Below are positions 26,120-37,283 of a stretch of 64,000 bases of DNA, piece after piece. Each line of letters opens with the position of its first letter. The first letter of the stretch is position 1. A program made the position numbers and the translations under genes. The stretch comes from Parabacteroides goldsteinii. Lineage in GTDB: Bacteria; Bacteroidota; Bacteroidia; Bacteroidales; Tannerellaceae. Under the pieces are notes generated by a model, which was not told the DNA's origin, made no database searches, and saw only the letters and a list, made by a program, of their open reading frames with translations. Where the stretch lies: contig NZ_JADNBB010000013.1 of assembly GCF_015550595.1 (NCBI RefSeq), forward strand, positions 1-64,000. Reading direction: 5' to 3'.

Positions 26120-26476
26120 ATGGTGGAGGAAAAACAACAACGTAAAAAGTCAAAGAAAAAAGAGAAACGTCTTTCTCTTTTGTATGTGCTGGGCGGTGGT
26201 ATCCTGAATGAGGATTTTATCGTTAAACACACACGGATGATCGTGCTTGTTGTGATAATGATATTCTTCTTTATCGGAAACCGCTACACCTGTATGCAAA
26301 AACTGCGTGAGATAGACCGTCTGCAACAACGTTTGCGTGACGTGCGCTTCGAAGCTTTGTCTATCTCATCGGAACTGACAGGCAACAGCCGTCAGTCGCA
26401 AGTAGAATTGTTGATTGAAGAACAGGGTATTGAACTGGAAGGAGCCAAAACTCCGCCGTATGAATTACATAAATAA
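26120..26476 (+). CDS. ftsL: FtsL-like cell division protein
   Basis: The 118-residue bitopic membrane protein has a very basic cytoplasmic N-terminus (KKSKKKEKR), one membrane helix (about 39-54) and a periplasmic coiled-coil stretch (LREIDRLQQRLRDVRFEALS). This is the FtsL form found between rsmH and ftsI in Bacteroidetes. It probably joins FtsQ and FtsB to activate FtsW/FtsI. Sequence conservation in this family is low, so identification leans on position and topology. It ends 2 bases before ftsI. Confidence 0.85.
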   Translation: MVEEKQQRKKSKKKEKRLSLLYVLGGGILNEDFIVKHTRMIVLVVIMIFFFIGNRYTCMQKLREIDRLQQRLRDVRFEALSISSELTGNSRQSQVELLIEEQGIELEGAKTPPYELHK

Positions 26477-26478
26477 GT

Positions 26479-28647
26479 ATGGCTGAAGAAATTGAACCAA
26501 ATGAAACTGCACCGAAAAGTAACCGGATATTATTCTGTTACTTTCTCGTTGTGTTATTGTTGGGGCTTATCGCAGTAGGCATACTCCTGCGGACGTTTGA
26601 TACAGCTTTCGTGGAAAAGGAAAAATGGGAGAAAGTGGCCGAAAGCCAGAAACGCCCGAACCGACTGATATTACCCGGACGTGGAAATATCTACTCTTCC
26701 GATGGTAAGCTGATGGCCACCAGTGTGCCTCGCTATTATACCTATATCGACTTTCGTGCCGACGGCTTTTCCGTCGATACGTTCCTGAGTTCGAAGGTGA
26801 ACGGGGTAGACTCGCTTTCGGTTTATCTGTCCCGTAAATTCAAGAACCGCACTCCGGCCGGATATAAAGCACACCTTTTGCGTGGACTGAAAAGCAAAAG
26901 TCGTCAGTATCCGGTGTACGAAGGTCGTGCCTCGTATACGGATTTGAAGGAAATGCGGAAATACCCATTCCTGCGATTGAGCCGCTATAAGAGTGGATTT
27001 TATACGAAAGAAATGGTACAACGCCAGAAGCCGTTCGGGACACTTGCTTCCCGTACGATCGGGGACATTTACGGTGAAATAGAAGCCGCAGGTGTAACCA
27101 AGGGAAAGAACGGGTTAGAGTTGCAATATGACTCGCTGCTTCGCGGTGAAGCCGGATTAAGTTCTGTCCGCCGTGTGGGTGGAGGCTGGACAAACGTGGT
27201 AGAGGTCGAACCTGTGGACGGTATGGATATCCGCACGACGATTGACATCAATATCCAGGATATCACCGAGAAGTCCCTGGTAGATATGTTGAAGAAGATC
27301 GATGCCGAGTCGGGTACTGCCGTTGTCATGGAAGTTTCGACTGGCGAGATAAAAGCCATTACCAACATGGGACGTATCCGTGAAGGAGCTTATGCCGAGA
27401 CTAAGAACCATGCTGTTGCCGATGAGATAGAACCGGGTTCGACCTTCAAGGTGGCCTCTATGATGGTCGCCCTGGAAGATGGTGTCTGTCAACCCAGTGA
27501 TACTGTGGACGTAGGTAAAGGTGTATATATGTATAAAGGTGCCCGTATGACCGACCACAATATGAATAAAGGAGGATACGGACGTATCTCTGCAGAACAG
27601 GCTATCTGGTATTCATCCAATATCGGGGTTGCCAAGATCATTCTGAAAGGATACGAAAAGAATCCGACCAAATATGTGGAAGGACTTTATAAGCTGGGAC
27701 TGACTATCCCGTTGAACCTGGAGATACCGGGAGCCGGACGTGCCAAGATACGTATGCCGAACGACACGACTTTATATTGGTCGAAGACTACGTTACCCTG
27801 GATGTCTTTCGGATATGAAACACAGATCCCGCCGATCTATACGCTGACCTTTTTCAACGCCATCGCAAATGGTGGAAAGATGGTTCGCCCGATGTTTACG
27901 AAAGAGATCATGCACAATGGAAAAACGGTGCGAAGCTTTTCGACGGAGGTGTTGAAGTCATCCATCTGTTCGGATAAAACGCTTGATATCATTAAAGAAA
28001 TGTTGTTGGGCGTTGTTGAACAGGGTACGGGTAAAGCCGTTCATTCGGATATCATCCGTATAGCCGGTAAAACAGGTACGGCACAGATCGCAACAGGCGG
28101 TGTCTACCGTACAAGCGGGCACCAGGTGGCTTTCTGTGGATATTTTCCGGCCGATGAACCTAAATATTCCTGTATCGTGGTGATCCGTCGTCCGCGTATC
28201 GGTTATCCGTCCGGTGGTACGATGTCGGGAGGCGTAGTGAAGGCAATAGCAGAAAAAGTATATGCCAGTCATATGTCGTTCGATATGCGGGATATGGAGC
28301 GCGACTCATTAGCCGTATTAATGCCGGCGGCGAAGAATGGTAACTTGGATGCGCTTGAAAATGTGCTGGGAAAACTGGACATCGATGCGAATACAGATAG
28401 TCTGGAAACAAAATGGGTAGTTGCCAAACGTGAAGAAGGAGACGAAGAACTCCATCTGCGTGATTTGACGCTCCGTGAAGGATTAGTGCCGAGTGTGATC
28501 GGTATGGGAGCCAAAGATGCGGTTTACCTACTCGAGAGTGCTGGTTTACGTGTTGCCCTGGATGGCTTGGGACGCGTTTCTGCTCAATCGATGGGACCGG
28601 GTACGCGGATTGCCAAAGGACAAACCATAAGATTAACATTAAAATAA
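26479..28647 (+). CDS. ftsI: Division transpeptidase FtsI (PBP3-like, with PASTA domain)
   Basis: The 722-residue class B penicillin-binding protein has one N-terminal membrane helix (about 16-38), a dimerisation/pedestal domain and a transpeptidase domain. The catalytic SxxK is STFK (Ser321, Lys324), SSN is at about 379-381 and KTG is in [12 protein letters not shown]-terminal PASTA domain (about 655-722: [20 protein letters not shown]) is present, as in Bacteroidetes FtsI. It crosslinks septal peptidoglycan with FtsW. The gene lies within the tightly packed dcw operon, with murE beginning 2 bases downstream. Confidence 0.95.
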   Translation: MAEEIEPNETAPKSNRILFCYFLVVLLLGLIAVGILLRTFDTAFVEKEKWEKVAESQKRPNRLILPGRGNIYSSDGKLMATSVPRYYTYIDFRADGFSVDTFLSSKVNGVDSLSVYLSRKFKNRTPAGYKAHLLRGLKSKSRQYPVYEGRASYTDLKEMRKYPFLRLSRYKSGFYTKEMVQRQKPFGTLASRTIGDIYGEIEAAGVTKGKNGLELQYDSLLRGEAGLSSVRRVGGGWTNVVEVEPVDGMDIRTTIDINIQDITEKSLVDMLKKIDAESGTAVVMEVSTGEIKAITNMGRIREGAYAETKNHAVADEIEPGSTFKVASMMVALEDGVCQPSDTVDVGKGVYMYKGARMTDHNMNKGGYGRISAEQAIWYSSNIGVAKIILKGYEKNPTKYVEGLYKLGLTIPLNLEIPGAGRAKIRMPNDTTLYWSKTTLPWMSFGYETQIPPIYTLTFFNAIANGGKMVRPMFTKEIMHNGKTVRSFSTEVLKSSICSDKTLDIIKEMLLGVVEQGTGKAVHSDIIRIAGKTGTAQIATGGVYRTSGHQVAFCGYFPADEPKYSCIVVIRRPRIGYPSGGTMSGGVVKAIAEKVYASHMSFDMRDMERDSLAVLMPAAKNGNLDALENVLGKLDIDANTDSLETKWVVAKREEGDEELHLRDLTLREGLVPSVIGMGAKDAVYLLESAGLRVALDGLGRVSAQSMGPGTRIAKGQTIRLTLK

Positions 28648-28648
28648 T

Positions 28649-30130
28649 ATGGAACTGAAGAATTTGATTCATACGTTGGATGTACTGGAAACAGTCGGAG
28701 CGGATCATGTAAAGATTACAGGCATCCAGTCTGATTCCCGCAAGGTGGAAGACGGCTTCTTGTTCGTGGCGGTAAGAGGTACGGCGGTCGATGGACATGC
28801 CTATATCGACGGTGCCATAGCAAAAGGTGCTGTTGCGATCGTCTGCGAGGAACTGCCGTTTCTTTCGGAAGAAAAGGTAGTTTCTACCGAAAGAAAACTA
28901 TGTTTCATCCGGGTGAAAGATTCGGCGGACGCATTGGGTAAATTAGTATCGGCCTGGTATGACAATCCTTCGGATAAATTGACGCTGGTGGGCGTTACCG
29001 GGACGAATGGGAAAACAACCATCGCTACTTTATTGTATGAAATGTTCCGTAAGATGGGACATAAGGTTGGCTTGATCTCCACCGTATGCAATTATATCGA
29101 CGGTGAAGCGATCCCGACAGAGCATACAACGCCCGACCCGATCACCCTTCACGGCCTGATGGCCCGGATGGTGGAAGCCGGATGCGAATATGCCTTTATG
29201 GAAGTCAGTTCCCATTCAATCGATCAGAAACGTATCAGTGGCTTGTCGTTCGACGGTGGTATCTTTACCAATCTGACACGCGACCATCTGGATTATCATA
29301 AAACGGTAGAGAACTACCTGAAAGCAAAGAAGAAATTCTTTGACGACCTGCCTGCGGATGCTTTTGCGCTGACCAATGCCGATGATAAATCAGGTCTGGT
29401 CATGCTCCAGAATACAGCGGCAAAGAAGCTGACCTATTCACTCCGTACCCTGGCCGATTTCAAAGGAAAGATCCTGGAGTCGCATTTTGAAGGAACAGAA
29501 ATGATTATTAACGGTCGTGAAGTAGTCGTTCATTTTGTGGGACGCTTCAATGCTTACAACCTGCTGGCTGTTTACGGTGCGGCTGTTTCACTGGGGAAAG
29601 ATCCGGAAGAGACGCTGATCGTGTTGAGCACGCTGCATTCGGTATCCGGTCGTTTCGAAACGATACAGTCACCGTTGGGATATACGGCCATTGTCGATTA
29701 TGCCCATACGCCGGATGCTTTGACAAACGTGCTGAATGGTATTGAAGAAGTGCTCGACGGAAGAGGCCGAATCATCACCGTTGTGGGTGCCGGCGGAAAC
29801 CGCGATAAGGGGAAACGCCCGTTGATGGCGAAGGAGGCGGCGAAGCTGAGCGACCAGGTAATCCTGACTTCCGACAATCCCCGTTTTGAAGAGCCGGACG
29901 AGATCATTCAGGATATGGTAGCCGGGCTGAATCATTCGGATATGGAACGTACGCTTTGTATCACCGATCGTACACAGGCTATCAAGACAGCCACTATGCT
30001 GGCAAAGAAAGGCGATGTGATCCTTGTGGCCGGTAAAGGCCATGAAGATTACCAGGATGTGAAAGGCGTGAAACATCATTTTGACGACCGTGAGAAGTTA
30101 CGGGAAATATTTGCAACACAACAACAATAA
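28649..30130 (+). CDS. murE: MurE, UDP-MurNAc-L-Ala-D-Glu:meso-diaminopimelate ligase
   Basis: The 493-residue cytoplasmic Mur ligase adds the third stem-peptide residue using ATP. The ATP loop GTNGKTT lies at 118-124. The carbamoylated-lysine and substrate blocks follow ([20 protein letters not shown], then [14 protein letters not shown] and [13 protein letters not shown]). The DNPR motif near 408-411 indicates meso-diaminopimelate rather than lysine as substrate. It is part of the dcw operon; mraY starts 7 bases downstream. Confidence 0.97.
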   Translation: MELKNLIHTLDVLETVGADHVKITGIQSDSRKVEDGFLFVAVRGTAVDGHAYIDGAIAKGAVAIVCEELPFLSEEKVVSTERKLCFIRVKDSADALGKLVSAWYDNPSDKLTLVGVTGTNGKTTIATLLYEMFRKMGHKVGLISTVCNYIDGEAIPTEHTTPDPITLHGLMARMVEAGCEYAFMEVSSHSIDQKRISGLSFDGGIFTNLTRDHLDYHKTVENYLKAKKKFFDDLPADAFALTNADDKSGLVMLQNTAAKKLTYSLRTLADFKGKILESHFEGTEMIINGREVVVHFVGRFNAYNLLAVYGAAVSLGKDPEETLIVLSTLHSVSGRFETIQSPLGYTAIVDYAHTPDALTNVLNGIEEVLDGRGRIITVVGAGGNRDKGKRPLMAKEAAKLSDQVILTSDNPRFEEPDEIIQDMVAGLNHSDMERTLCITDRTQAIKTATMLAKKGDVILVAGKGHEDYQDVKGVKHHFDDREKLREIFATQQQ

Positions 30131-30136
30131 AACGAC

Positions 30137-31396
30137 ATGCTTTATTATCTTTTTAATTATCTGGATCAATTGGATTTACCTGGAGCGGGGATGTTTAAAT
30201 ACGTATCATTCCGTTCCGGGTTGGCACTGATCCTTTCCCTGTTCATCTCGACAGCTATCGGTCGCCGTATTATCGACCGTTTGCAGATGTTGCAGATCGG
30301 CGAGACGGTACGTAACCTCGGACTGGAAGGGCAGATGAGTAAGAAAGGTACACCGACAATGGGAGGTATCATTATCATCATTGCCATCCTGATCCCGACT
30401 TTACTTTGTGCAAAGCTGAATAATATTTATGTGATCCTGATGATGGTCACCACCGTTTGGCTGGGCGCTCTAGGTTTTGCCGACGACTATATCAAGGTGT
30501 TCCGTAAGAATAAAGAAGGGATGCACGGTAAATTCAAAATCATCGGACAGGTTGGCCTGGGGTTGATTGTCGGTTTGGTGTTGTTTATGAGCCCGGATGT
30601 CGTGATTAAGGAGAATATGGAGGTACGGCATGATAATGTGATCGAAGAAGTTCACTATCATACGGTAGAAACGAAGTCTACCAAAACGACCATCCCGTTC
30701 ATGAAGAATAACAATTTCGATTATGCCCAACTGGTTAGCTGGGCAGGCAATTATAAAGAAGAAGCGGCGTGGCTGGTCTTTGTTTTAATGACCATATTTG
30801 TGGTGACAACTGTATCGAACGGGGCAAACCTGACGGACGGCCTGGACGGCCTGGCTGCCGGAACCTCTGCTATCATAGGGGTTGCATTAGGTATTTTAGC
30901 TTATATGTCCGCCCACTTCGAGTTCGCCTCCTTCCTGAATATCATGTTTATCCCCGGAGCGGAAGAGTTGGTGGTGTTTGCCGCCGCCTTTATCGGGGCG
31001 ACAGTCGGTTTCCTTTGGTATAACTCATACCCTGCGCAGGTCTTTATGGGTGATACGGGAAGTCTGACCCTGGGTGGTATAATCGCCGTATTTGCTATAA
31101 TTATACGTAAAGAGTTGCTAATACCAATTCTTTGTGGTATTTTTCTCGCTGAAAGTATTTCGGTTATGGCGCAGGTTGCCTACTTCAAATATACAAAAAA
31201 GAAGTATGGTGAAGGTCGTCGTATATTTAAGATGACGCCATTGCACCATCATTTCCAGAAGGCGGGGAATGCAGGAATACAAGCATTGCTGCAAAAACCG
31301 TTCAACGTGGTGCCTGAATCGAAGATCGTGGTGCGCTTCTGGTTGATCGGTATTATTCTGGCGGTTATAACGATCGTCACATTGAAGATGAGATAA
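30137..31396 (+). CDS. mraY: MraY, phospho-MurNAc-pentapeptide translocase
   Basis: This 419-residue polytopic membrane protein transfers phospho-MurNAc-pentapeptide to undecaprenyl phosphate, giving lipid I. Signature stretches are [35 protein letters not shown] (the Asp pair), [15 protein letters not shown] and [11 protein letters not shown], with the HHHFQ histidine loop near [12 protein letters not shown]. It carries an insertion of about 50 residues after the second motif ([20 protein letters not shown]), typical of Bacteroidetes MraY. Its length therefore exceeds the 360 residues of E. coli MraY. Confidence 0.97.
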   Translation: MLYYLFNYLDQLDLPGAGMFKYVSFRSGLALILSLFISTAIGRRIIDRLQMLQIGETVRNLGLEGQMSKKGTPTMGGIIIIIAILIPTLLCAKLNNIYVILMMVTTVWLGALGFADDYIKVFRKNKEGMHGKFKIIGQVGLGLIVGLVLFMSPDVVIKENMEVRHDNVIEEVHYHTVETKSTKTTIPFMKNNNFDYAQLVSWAGNYKEEAAWLVFVLMTIFVVTTVSNGANLTDGLDGLAAGTSAIIGVALGILAYMSAHFEFASFLNIMFIPGAEELVVFAAAFIGATVGFLWYNSYPAQVFMGDTGSLTLGGIIAVFAIIIRKELLIPILCGIFLAESISVMAQVAYFKYTKKKYGEGRRIFKMTPLHHHFQKAGNAGIQALLQKPFNVVPESKIVVRFWLIGIILAVITIVTLKMR

Positions 31397-31411
31397 TAAA
31401 TATATATAAAC

Positions 31412-32746
31412 GTGGAAAGAATTGTTGTATTAGGGGGAGGAGAAAGCGGCGCAGGTGCAGCCGTGTTGGCGAAGGCAAAAGGATTTGACGTGTTCGTTTC
31501 CGACTTTTCGTCTATCAAACCCAAGTATAAGGATATGCTCGACGCCCACGGAATCCGTTGGGAAGAAGGACAGCATACCGAAGCCGACATTCTGAATGCC
31601 GACGAGATCATCAAAAGCCCCGGAATACCCGACAAGGCTCCGATGATCCAGAAACTGAAAGCGCAGGGGACGCATATCATCTCCGAAATAGAATTTGCCG
31701 GACGATACACCGACTCGAAAATGATCTGTATCACCGGAAGTAATGGTAAGACGACGACGACCATGCTTACATACCACATCCTGAAAGAAGCCGGAGTGGA
31801 TGTCGGTCTGGCTGGGAACGTAGGGAACAGCCTGGCATTGCAGGTTGCCGAAGACCCGCATGCAGTCTATGTGATCGAACTGAGCAGTTTTCAGTTGGAC
31901 AACATGTACGACTTCAAAGCGGATATAGCTATCTTGCTGAATATAACGCCCGATCATCTGGACCGTTATAACTACGAGATGCAGAATTATGTGAACGCCA
32001 AGTTCCGCATAATCCAGAACCAAACGTCGGAAGATGCGTTCATCTTCTGGAACGACGACCCGATCATAGCCCGCGAGATCGCTAAACGCCATCCTGCGGC
32101 AACTCTTTACCCATTCGCCGAAACGCATGAAGACGGCGTGAAGGGATATACGGATAATAAGCAAATAGTAATTGAAACCTCAAACGGAACATTTACAATG
32201 GATCAGGACTTATTAGCATTAACGGGTACACATAACCTGTACAATTCGCTGGCATCGGGCATCGCATCTAAGGTGGTCGATATCCACGATGAAAATATAC
32301 GGGCTTCACTGAGTGACTTTACCGGGGTGGAACATCGCCTGGAGAAAGTGGCCCGTGTACGCGGAGTAGATTATATTAACGACTCGAAAGCGACGAATGT
32401 AAACTCTTGCTGGTATGCCTTGCAAAGTATGACGACCAAACTGGTACTGATACTGGGCGGAACGGACAAGGGTAACGACTATTCCGAGATTGAAGAACTT
32501 GTAAAACAAAAAGTACGTGCCTTGATCTTCTTGGGTGTCGACAATAGCAAACTGCATGCTTTCTTCGACGGAAAGGTGGCGCAGATTGAAGATGCGCACT
32601 CGATGGAAGAAGCGGTAAGCAAGGCTTATGAACTGGCAGAAAAAGGCGACACCGTATTGTTATCGCCCTGCTGCGCCAGCTTCGACCTCTTTAAGAGTTA
32701 CGAAGACCGCGGTGATCAGTTTAAAGTTTGCGTACGTAACTTGTAA
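31412..32746 (+). CDS. murD: MurD, UDP-MurNAc-L-Ala:D-glutamate ligase
   Basis: The 444-residue Mur ligase adds D-glutamate. It shows an N-terminal UDP-binding Rossmann segment (VVLGGGESGAGAAVLAKAKG), the ATP loop GSNGKTTTT (about 109-117), NITPDHLDRY and the C-terminal YINDSKATNVNSCWYALQ. Translation begins with GTG at 31412, followed immediately by the conserved fold; no upstream ATG fits. ftsW follows 11 bases after the stop. Confidence 0.97.
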   Translation: MERIVVLGGGESGAGAAVLAKAKGFDVFVSDFSSIKPKYKDMLDAHGIRWEEGQHTEADILNADEIIKSPGIPDKAPMIQKLKAQGTHIISEIEFAGRYTDSKMICITGSNGKTTTTMLTYHILKEAGVDVGLAGNVGNSLALQVAEDPHAVYVIELSSFQLDNMYDFKADIAILLNITPDHLDRYNYEMQNYVNAKFRIIQNQTSEDAFIFWNDDPIIAREIAKRHPAATLYPFAETHEDGVKGYTDNKQIVIETSNGTFTMDQDLLALTGTHNLYNSLASGIASKVVDIHDENIRASLSDFTGVEHRLEKVARVRGVDYINDSKATNVNSCWYALQSMTTKLVLILGGTDKGNDYSEIEELVKQKVRALIFLGVDNSKLHAFFDGKVAQIEDAHSMEEAVSKAYELAEKGDTVLLSPCCASFDLFKSYEDRGDQFKVCVRNL

Positions 32747-32757
32747 AATGAATTAGA

Positions 32758-34053
32758 ATGGATCTGGCAAGTAAATTATTTAAGGGCGACCGGGTGATAT
32801 GGATCATCTTTATGTTCCTGTGCCTGATTTCGGTTGTTGAGGTGTTCAGTGCCACGAGTACGATCGCCTACAAGAACGCGAATCATTGGGCACCGATCGT
32901 TCGTCATGCCACTTTCCTGTTGGGCGGGTTTGTATTGGTTTTGCTGTTACACAATGTCCCGTGCCGGTTTTTCCCGGTGTTTATACTTCTGCTTCCTGTT
33001 TCGGTATTGATGTTGATCGTCACGCCCTTTGTGGGAATTAATGCCAATGATGCGCATCGTTGGTTGGAGATATTCGGTATACAGTTTCAGCCTTCGGAGT
33101 TTGCCAAGCTGGCTTCGATCGTGTTTATCGCCTTCCTGCTCAGCAAACGGAGTAAATTTACGGACGACCAGATATTCAAGTATATATTGATCGGGGTGGG
33201 GATCACATGCGTCTTGATCCTTCCCGAAAACTTCTCGACCGCCTTTATGTTGTTTGGTGTCTGCTTCCTAATGATGTTTATTGGACAGTTGCCACTGAAG
33301 AAGCTCGGAAAACTGGCCGGTATCCTGATCCTGTGCCTGACCGTGTTTATCGTGCTGCTTCGCTTCACGCCCGCTGGAGTGACCCGGTATCTGCCCGACC
33401 GTTTCAGTACCTGGCAGGGACGTTTGGAACGTTTCTTCGAGCCTCATGAGTCGGACATCGACGCAAATGGTGTTTATAAAATAACCGATGATAATTATCA
33501 GGTCTCCCATGCCAAGATCGCTATTGCACGTGGGGGAGTGTTCGGACAATTGCCGGGTCACGGGCAGCAGAGGGATTTCCTTCCGCAGGCTTATTCCGAC
33601 TTTATCTATGCAATCATTATTGAAGAACTGGGAGTTGTAGGCGGTGTATTCGTCCTGATGTTGTATATCATGTTGTTGGTACGCGTCGGGATGATTGCCC
33701 GGAAATGCGATAAAGCTTTCCCGAAATACCTTGTGTTGGGGTGCGGATTGCTGGTTGTCGTACAAGCACTGGCTAATATGGCGGTGGCTGTGAACCTGAT
33801 CCCGGTAACCGGTCAGCCGATGCCATTGGTCAGTCGTGGAGGAACCTCGACGGTGATTTCCTGTATCTATTTCGGAATTATCCTGAGTGTGAGCCGGTTC
33901 GGTGCCAATATGGGTAATGAGGAAGATGAAGATCCGGAAGATGAAACCGAAGGTGCTGGTGCAGCTCCGGCTATTACAGAAGAAGAAATATCAAACTGGG
34001 TACCCGATACGCAACCCGAAACGGAAGAACAGTTTGCAACAGAAACAAAATAG
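32758..34053 (+). CDS. ftsW: FtsW, septal peptidoglycan glycosyltransferase
   Basis: The 431-residue SEDS-family protein has about ten membrane helices and polymerises lipid II with FtsI. Seen are RWLEIFGIQFQPSEFAKLA, the large periplasmic loop with QVSHAKIAIARGGVFGQLPG, and the C-terminal GQPMPLVSRGGTSTVISCIY. The acidic C-terminal tail (EDEDPEDETEGAG) is cytoplasmic and probably disordered. Only 3 bases separate it from murG. Confidence 0.96.
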   Translation: MDLASKLFKGDRVIWIIFMFLCLISVVEVFSATSTIAYKNANHWAPIVRHATFLLGGFVLVLLLHNVPCRFFPVFILLLPVSVLMLIVTPFVGINANDAHRWLEIFGIQFQPSEFAKLASIVFIAFLLSKRSKFTDDQIFKYILIGVGITCVLILPENFSTAFMLFGVCFLMMFIGQLPLKKLGKLAGILILCLTVFIVLLRFTPAGVTRYLPDRFSTWQGRLERFFEPHESDIDANGVYKITDDNYQVSHAKIAIARGGVFGQLPGHGQQRDFLPQAYSDFIYAIIIEELGVVGGVFVLMLYIMLLVRVGMIARKCDKAFPKYLVLGCGLLVVVQALANMAVAVNLIPVTGQPMPLVSRGGTSTVISCIYFGIILSVSRFGANMGNEEDEDPEDETEGAGAAPAITEEEISNWVPDTQPETEEQFATETK

Positions 34054-34056
34054 AAA

Positions 34057-35166
34057 ATGAAACAGTACCGGATAATAATAAGTGGCGGTGGAACAGGGGG
34101 ACACATCTTCCCGGCCATCTCCATAGCCAACACCGTCAGGAAACGTTTTCCTGATGCGGAAATCTTATTTGTAGGTGCGGAAGACCGGATGGAAATGGAA
34201 AAGGTTCCGGCCGCCGGCTATCAGATAGTAGGTTTACCGGTGAGCGGTTTCGACCGTGCTCACCTATTTAATAATATAAAAGTGCTCAATCGCTTGCGTA
34301 AGAGTCTCCGGTTGGCAAAGAAGACAATTTGTGATTTCCGTCCCGATATCGCCGTGGGCGTTGGAGGTTATGCCAGCGGCCCGACTTTATGGATGGCTGC
34401 TTCACAAGGTATTCCGACTCTGATACAGGAGCAGAATTCGTATGCCGGAGTTACCAACAAGCTGTTGGCGAAAAAGGCTTCGAAGATCTGTGTCGCTTAT
34501 GACGGTATGGAAAAGTTTTTCCCGGCAGACAGGATCGTGATAACCGGTAATCCGGTGCGTCAAGACCTGGAAGAGGCGACTAACAGGAAAGAGGAAGCAT
34601 TGGCATTCTTTGGTCTTTCTCCCGAAAAGAAGACGATCCTGGTGGTCGGCGGTAGCTTGGGAGCCCGGACGATCAATCGCAGCATTCAGGGGGATCTGGA
34701 TAAACTGTTCGCCTCCGATGTGCAGGTGATCTGGCAGACCGGACGTTATTATTATAGCGAGGCGACCAAGCACCTGAAAGCTTATCGCGGTATGCCTATC
34801 TGGTGTTCCGACTTTATTACGCGGATGGATTATGCCTATGCGGCCGCCGATCTTGTCATCTCCCGTGCGGGGGCCAGTTCGATTTCCGAACTTTGTCTGT
34901 TGAAGAAACCGGTTATTCTGGTTCCTTCCCCGAATGTGGCGGAAGACCATCAGACCAAGAATGCACTGGCTTTGGTAAACAAAGACGCTGCGATAATGGT
35001 TGCAGATAGAGAGGCAGAGCAACAGCTTGTCGCCAAGGCGCTCGAAGTTGTTCATGACGACGAACGACTGGCTGGGATGAGCTGTAATATTGAAAAGCTG
35101 GCTCATCATCACAGTGCAGATCAGATAGTAGATGAAATAGTTAAGATAGTAGAGAAAAAGCAATAA
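34057..35166 (+). CDS. murG: MurG, lipid I GlcNAc transferase
   Basis: The 369-residue GT-B enzyme transfers GlcNAc to lipid I to form lipid II on the cytoplasmic membrane face. The N-terminal ISGGGTGGHIFPAISIA contains the Gly-rich loop and catalytic His. VGVGGYASGPTLWMAASQG and IPTLIQEQNSYAGVTNKLLA follow, and the UDP-GlcNAc site is SRAGASSISELCLLKKPVIL. The length is typical. murC starts 1 base after the stop codon. Confidence 0.97.
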   Translation: MKQYRIIISGGGTGGHIFPAISIANTVRKRFPDAEILFVGAEDRMEMEKVPAAGYQIVGLPVSGFDRAHLFNNIKVLNRLRKSLRLAKKTICDFRPDIAVGVGGYASGPTLWMAASQGIPTLIQEQNSYAGVTNKLLAKKASKICVAYDGMEKFFPADRIVITGNPVRQDLEEATNRKEEALAFFGLSPEKKTILVVGGSLGARTINRSIQGDLDKLFASDVQVIWQTGRYYYSEATKHLKAYRGMPIWCSDFITRMDYAYAAADLVISRAGASSISELCLLKKPVILVPSPNVAEDHQTKNALALVNKDAAIMVADREAEQQLVAKALEVVHDDERLAGMSCNIEKLAHHHSADQIVDEIVKIVEKKQ

Positions 35167-35167
35167 T

Positions 35168-36553
35168 ATGAATATAAATACGATAACGGCTGTCTATTTT
35201 GTCGGCGCGGGTGGTATAGGAATGAGTGCCTTGATCCGCTATTTCTTGTCGAAAGGGAAACAGGTGGGAGGATATGATAAAACTCCGTCTGACCTGACTG
35301 CGCAGCTTAACCGTGAAGGTGCCGTTATTCATTATGAAGATAATGTATCCCTGATTCCGGATGCCTTTAAAGATCCGGCTCAGACATTAGTCGTTTATAC
35401 GCCGGCTGTTCCTGAGTCGCATGCCGAGTTGACGTATTTCCGTCAGAACGGATTTGAGGTGATGAAGCGTGCCCGTGTCCTGGGGGAGATCACCAACTGT
35501 TCACGAGGCCTTTGTGTTGCCGGAACGCATGGAAAGACAACTACCTCTTCGATGGTAGCCCATCTGCTGAAACAATCGCATGTGGATTGTAATGCGTTCC
35601 TGGGCGGCATCCTGAAAAATTACGATAGTAACCTGATGCTTTCGGACAAAAGTGATTTGACCGTGATCGAGGCCGACGAGTTCGATCGCTCTTTCCATTG
35701 GTTGACACCTTATATGGCTGTCATCACGGCTGCTGATCCCGATCATCTGGATATCTATGGCACAGCTGAAGCGTATCGTGAAAGTTTCGAGCATTTCACT
35801 TCGCTGATCCGTCCCGACGGTTGCCTGATCATGCGGAAAGGTATTGCTGTAACGCCTCGCCTGAAAGAAGGAGTGAAGTTATATACTTATTCGGCCTCTG
35901 AAGGAGGAGATTTCCATGCGGAAAATATCCGTATCGGAAACGGTGAGATCTTTTTCGATTTTGTGGGCCCCGATATCCGGATAGCGGATATCCAACTGGG
36001 AGTACCCGTTAAAGTAAATATCGAGAATGGTGTTGCCGCTATTGCCCTGGCATGGCTGAACGGGGTGACATCTGAAGAAATAAAGAAAGGCATGGCTTCG
36101 TTTGCAGGCCCGAAACGTCGTTTCGACTTTCATCTGAAAAAGGATAATATCGTGTTGATAGACGATTACGCTCATCATCCGGCCGAACTGAAAGCCAGTA
36201 TCCAATCTGTTAAGGAACTGTATGCCGGACGTAAGGTGACAGGTATTTTTCAACCTCACCTGTATACCCGCACACGTGACTTTGCGCCTGATTTTGCTGC
36301 CAGCTTGTCGCTGTTGGATGAATTGATCCTGCTGGATATTTATCCGGCACGCGAGGAACCGATACCGGGAGTGACTTCGGAGATTATATTTGACGCTGTG
36401 ACCGCTCCGGTCAAAAAGCTGATCCGTAAAGGAGAATTGCTCGGCCTGGTGGAAAAGGAAGCGGATACATTTGAAGTAGTATTGATGGTTGGCGCCGGTG
36501 ATATCGACCGGTTGATCGAACCGGTTAAACAAATATTGGATAAGAAATCGTGA
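35168..36553 (+). CDS. murC: MurC, UDP-MurNAc:L-alanine ligase
   Basis: The 461-residue Mur ligase attaches the first amino acid of the stem peptide. Motifs are the N-terminal FVGAGGIGMSALIRYFLSKG, the ATP loop GTHGKTTTSSM (about 118-128), EADEFDRSFHWLTP, TAADPDHLDIYG, IDDYAHHPAELKASI and FQPHLYTRTRDF. It overlaps ftsQ by 4 bases, suggesting translational coupling. Confidence 0.97.
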   Translation: MNINTITAVYFVGAGGIGMSALIRYFLSKGKQVGGYDKTPSDLTAQLNREGAVIHYEDNVSLIPDAFKDPAQTLVVYTPAVPESHAELTYFRQNGFEVMKRARVLGEITNCSRGLCVAGTHGKTTTSSMVAHLLKQSHVDCNAFLGGILKNYDSNLMLSDKSDLTVIEADEFDRSFHWLTPYMAVITAADPDHLDIYGTAEAYRESFEHFTSLIRPDGCLIMRKGIAVTPRLKEGVKLYTYSASEGGDFHAENIRIGNGEIFFDFVGPDIRIADIQLGVPVKVNIENGVAAIALAWLNGVTSEEIKKGMASFAGPKRRFDFHLKKDNIVLIDDYAHHPAELKASIQSVKELYAGRKVTGIFQPHLYTRTRDFAPDFAASLSLLDELILLDIYPAREEPIPGVTSEIIFDAVTAPVKKLIRKGELLGLVEKEADTFEVVLMVGAGDIDRLIEPVKQILDKKS

Positions 36554-37278
36554 TTCGTATAGTATCCATAATAGTAGCTACACTGTTGTCTTGTTACATC
36601 GTGTTTGTCACCTTCTTCTTCCGGGATATGAGGCAGGATAAGGTATGCCAGGACCTTCAGGTCGTGGTGAAAGACAGCCTCGATAAACATTTCGTAAGTG
36701 AAAGCGACCTGGTGGCGATCCTCAAAAAGGCGGATCTTAACCCGATCAAAAAGCCTATGGACGCGATCAATACGGATAAGATAGAGAATGAACTGAAGAA
36801 GAACGAGATGATTGCCCGTATTGAAGCGTATAAAACGCCGTCGGGAATAGTCAAGCTCGAAGTGGAGCAGAAAATACCTGTTTTACGTGTGATCAGTTCA
36901 AGGGGAAACTTCTATGTGGATAACCTCGGAAGCACGATGCCGGTCAGTCATCGGTATGTAACTGACGTCCCTTTGGTAAGTGGATACGTCGAAAAAGAGC
37001 TGGCGGTAACCGACTTATACAAATTTGCATTATTTTTGCAGGAGAATGAGTTCTGGAATAGTCAGATAGAACAGATTTATGTTCATCCTGACAACGAAGT
37101 GGAGCTGATTCCCCGGGTGGGAAACCACCGGATCGTACTGGGTTCTTTCGATAACTTCGAAGAAAAGCTGGATAATCTGCGGCTCTTCTACGACGAGGTC
37201 GTTCCGAAAGTCGGATGGGAGAAATACAGTATAATTAATTTAAAATACAGAGATCAGATTGTTTGTACTAAAAGATAG
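36550..37278 (+). CDS. ftsQ: FtsQ/DivIB-like cell division protein
   Basis: The 242-residue bitopic protein has an N-terminal membrane helix (about 2-20) and a periplasmic POTRA-like region (DKHFVSESDLVAILKKADL) followed by the beta domain (GNFYVDNLGSTMPVSHRYV). Translation starts with GTG at 36550, overlapping the murC stop. FtsQ sequences are poorly conserved; identification rests on topology, POTRA pattern and location between murC and ftsA. Confidence 0.9.
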   Translation: MIRIVSIIVATLLSCYIVFVTFFFRDMRQDKVCQDLQVVVKDSLDKHFVSESDLVAILKKADLNPIKKPMDAINTDKIENELKKNEMIARIEAYKTPSGIVKLEVEQKIPVLRVISSRGNFYVDNLGSTMPVSHRYVTDVPLVSGYVEKELAVTDLYKFALFLQENEFWNSQIEQIYVHPDNEVELIPRVGNHRIVLGSFDNFEEKLDNLRLFYDEVVPKVGWEKYSIINLKYRDQIVCTKR

Positions 37279-37283
37279 ATGAT

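Noticed and set aside
31430-32164. 244-codon minus-strand frame opposite murD
   Set aside because: murD is unmistakable on the plus strand within a tight operon; the opposite frame has no recognisable domain and is a by-product of codon use.
34402-35163. 253-codon minus-strand frame opposite murG
   Set aside because: It lies wholly within murG, which has all its motifs; the composition of the opposite frame is not protein-like.
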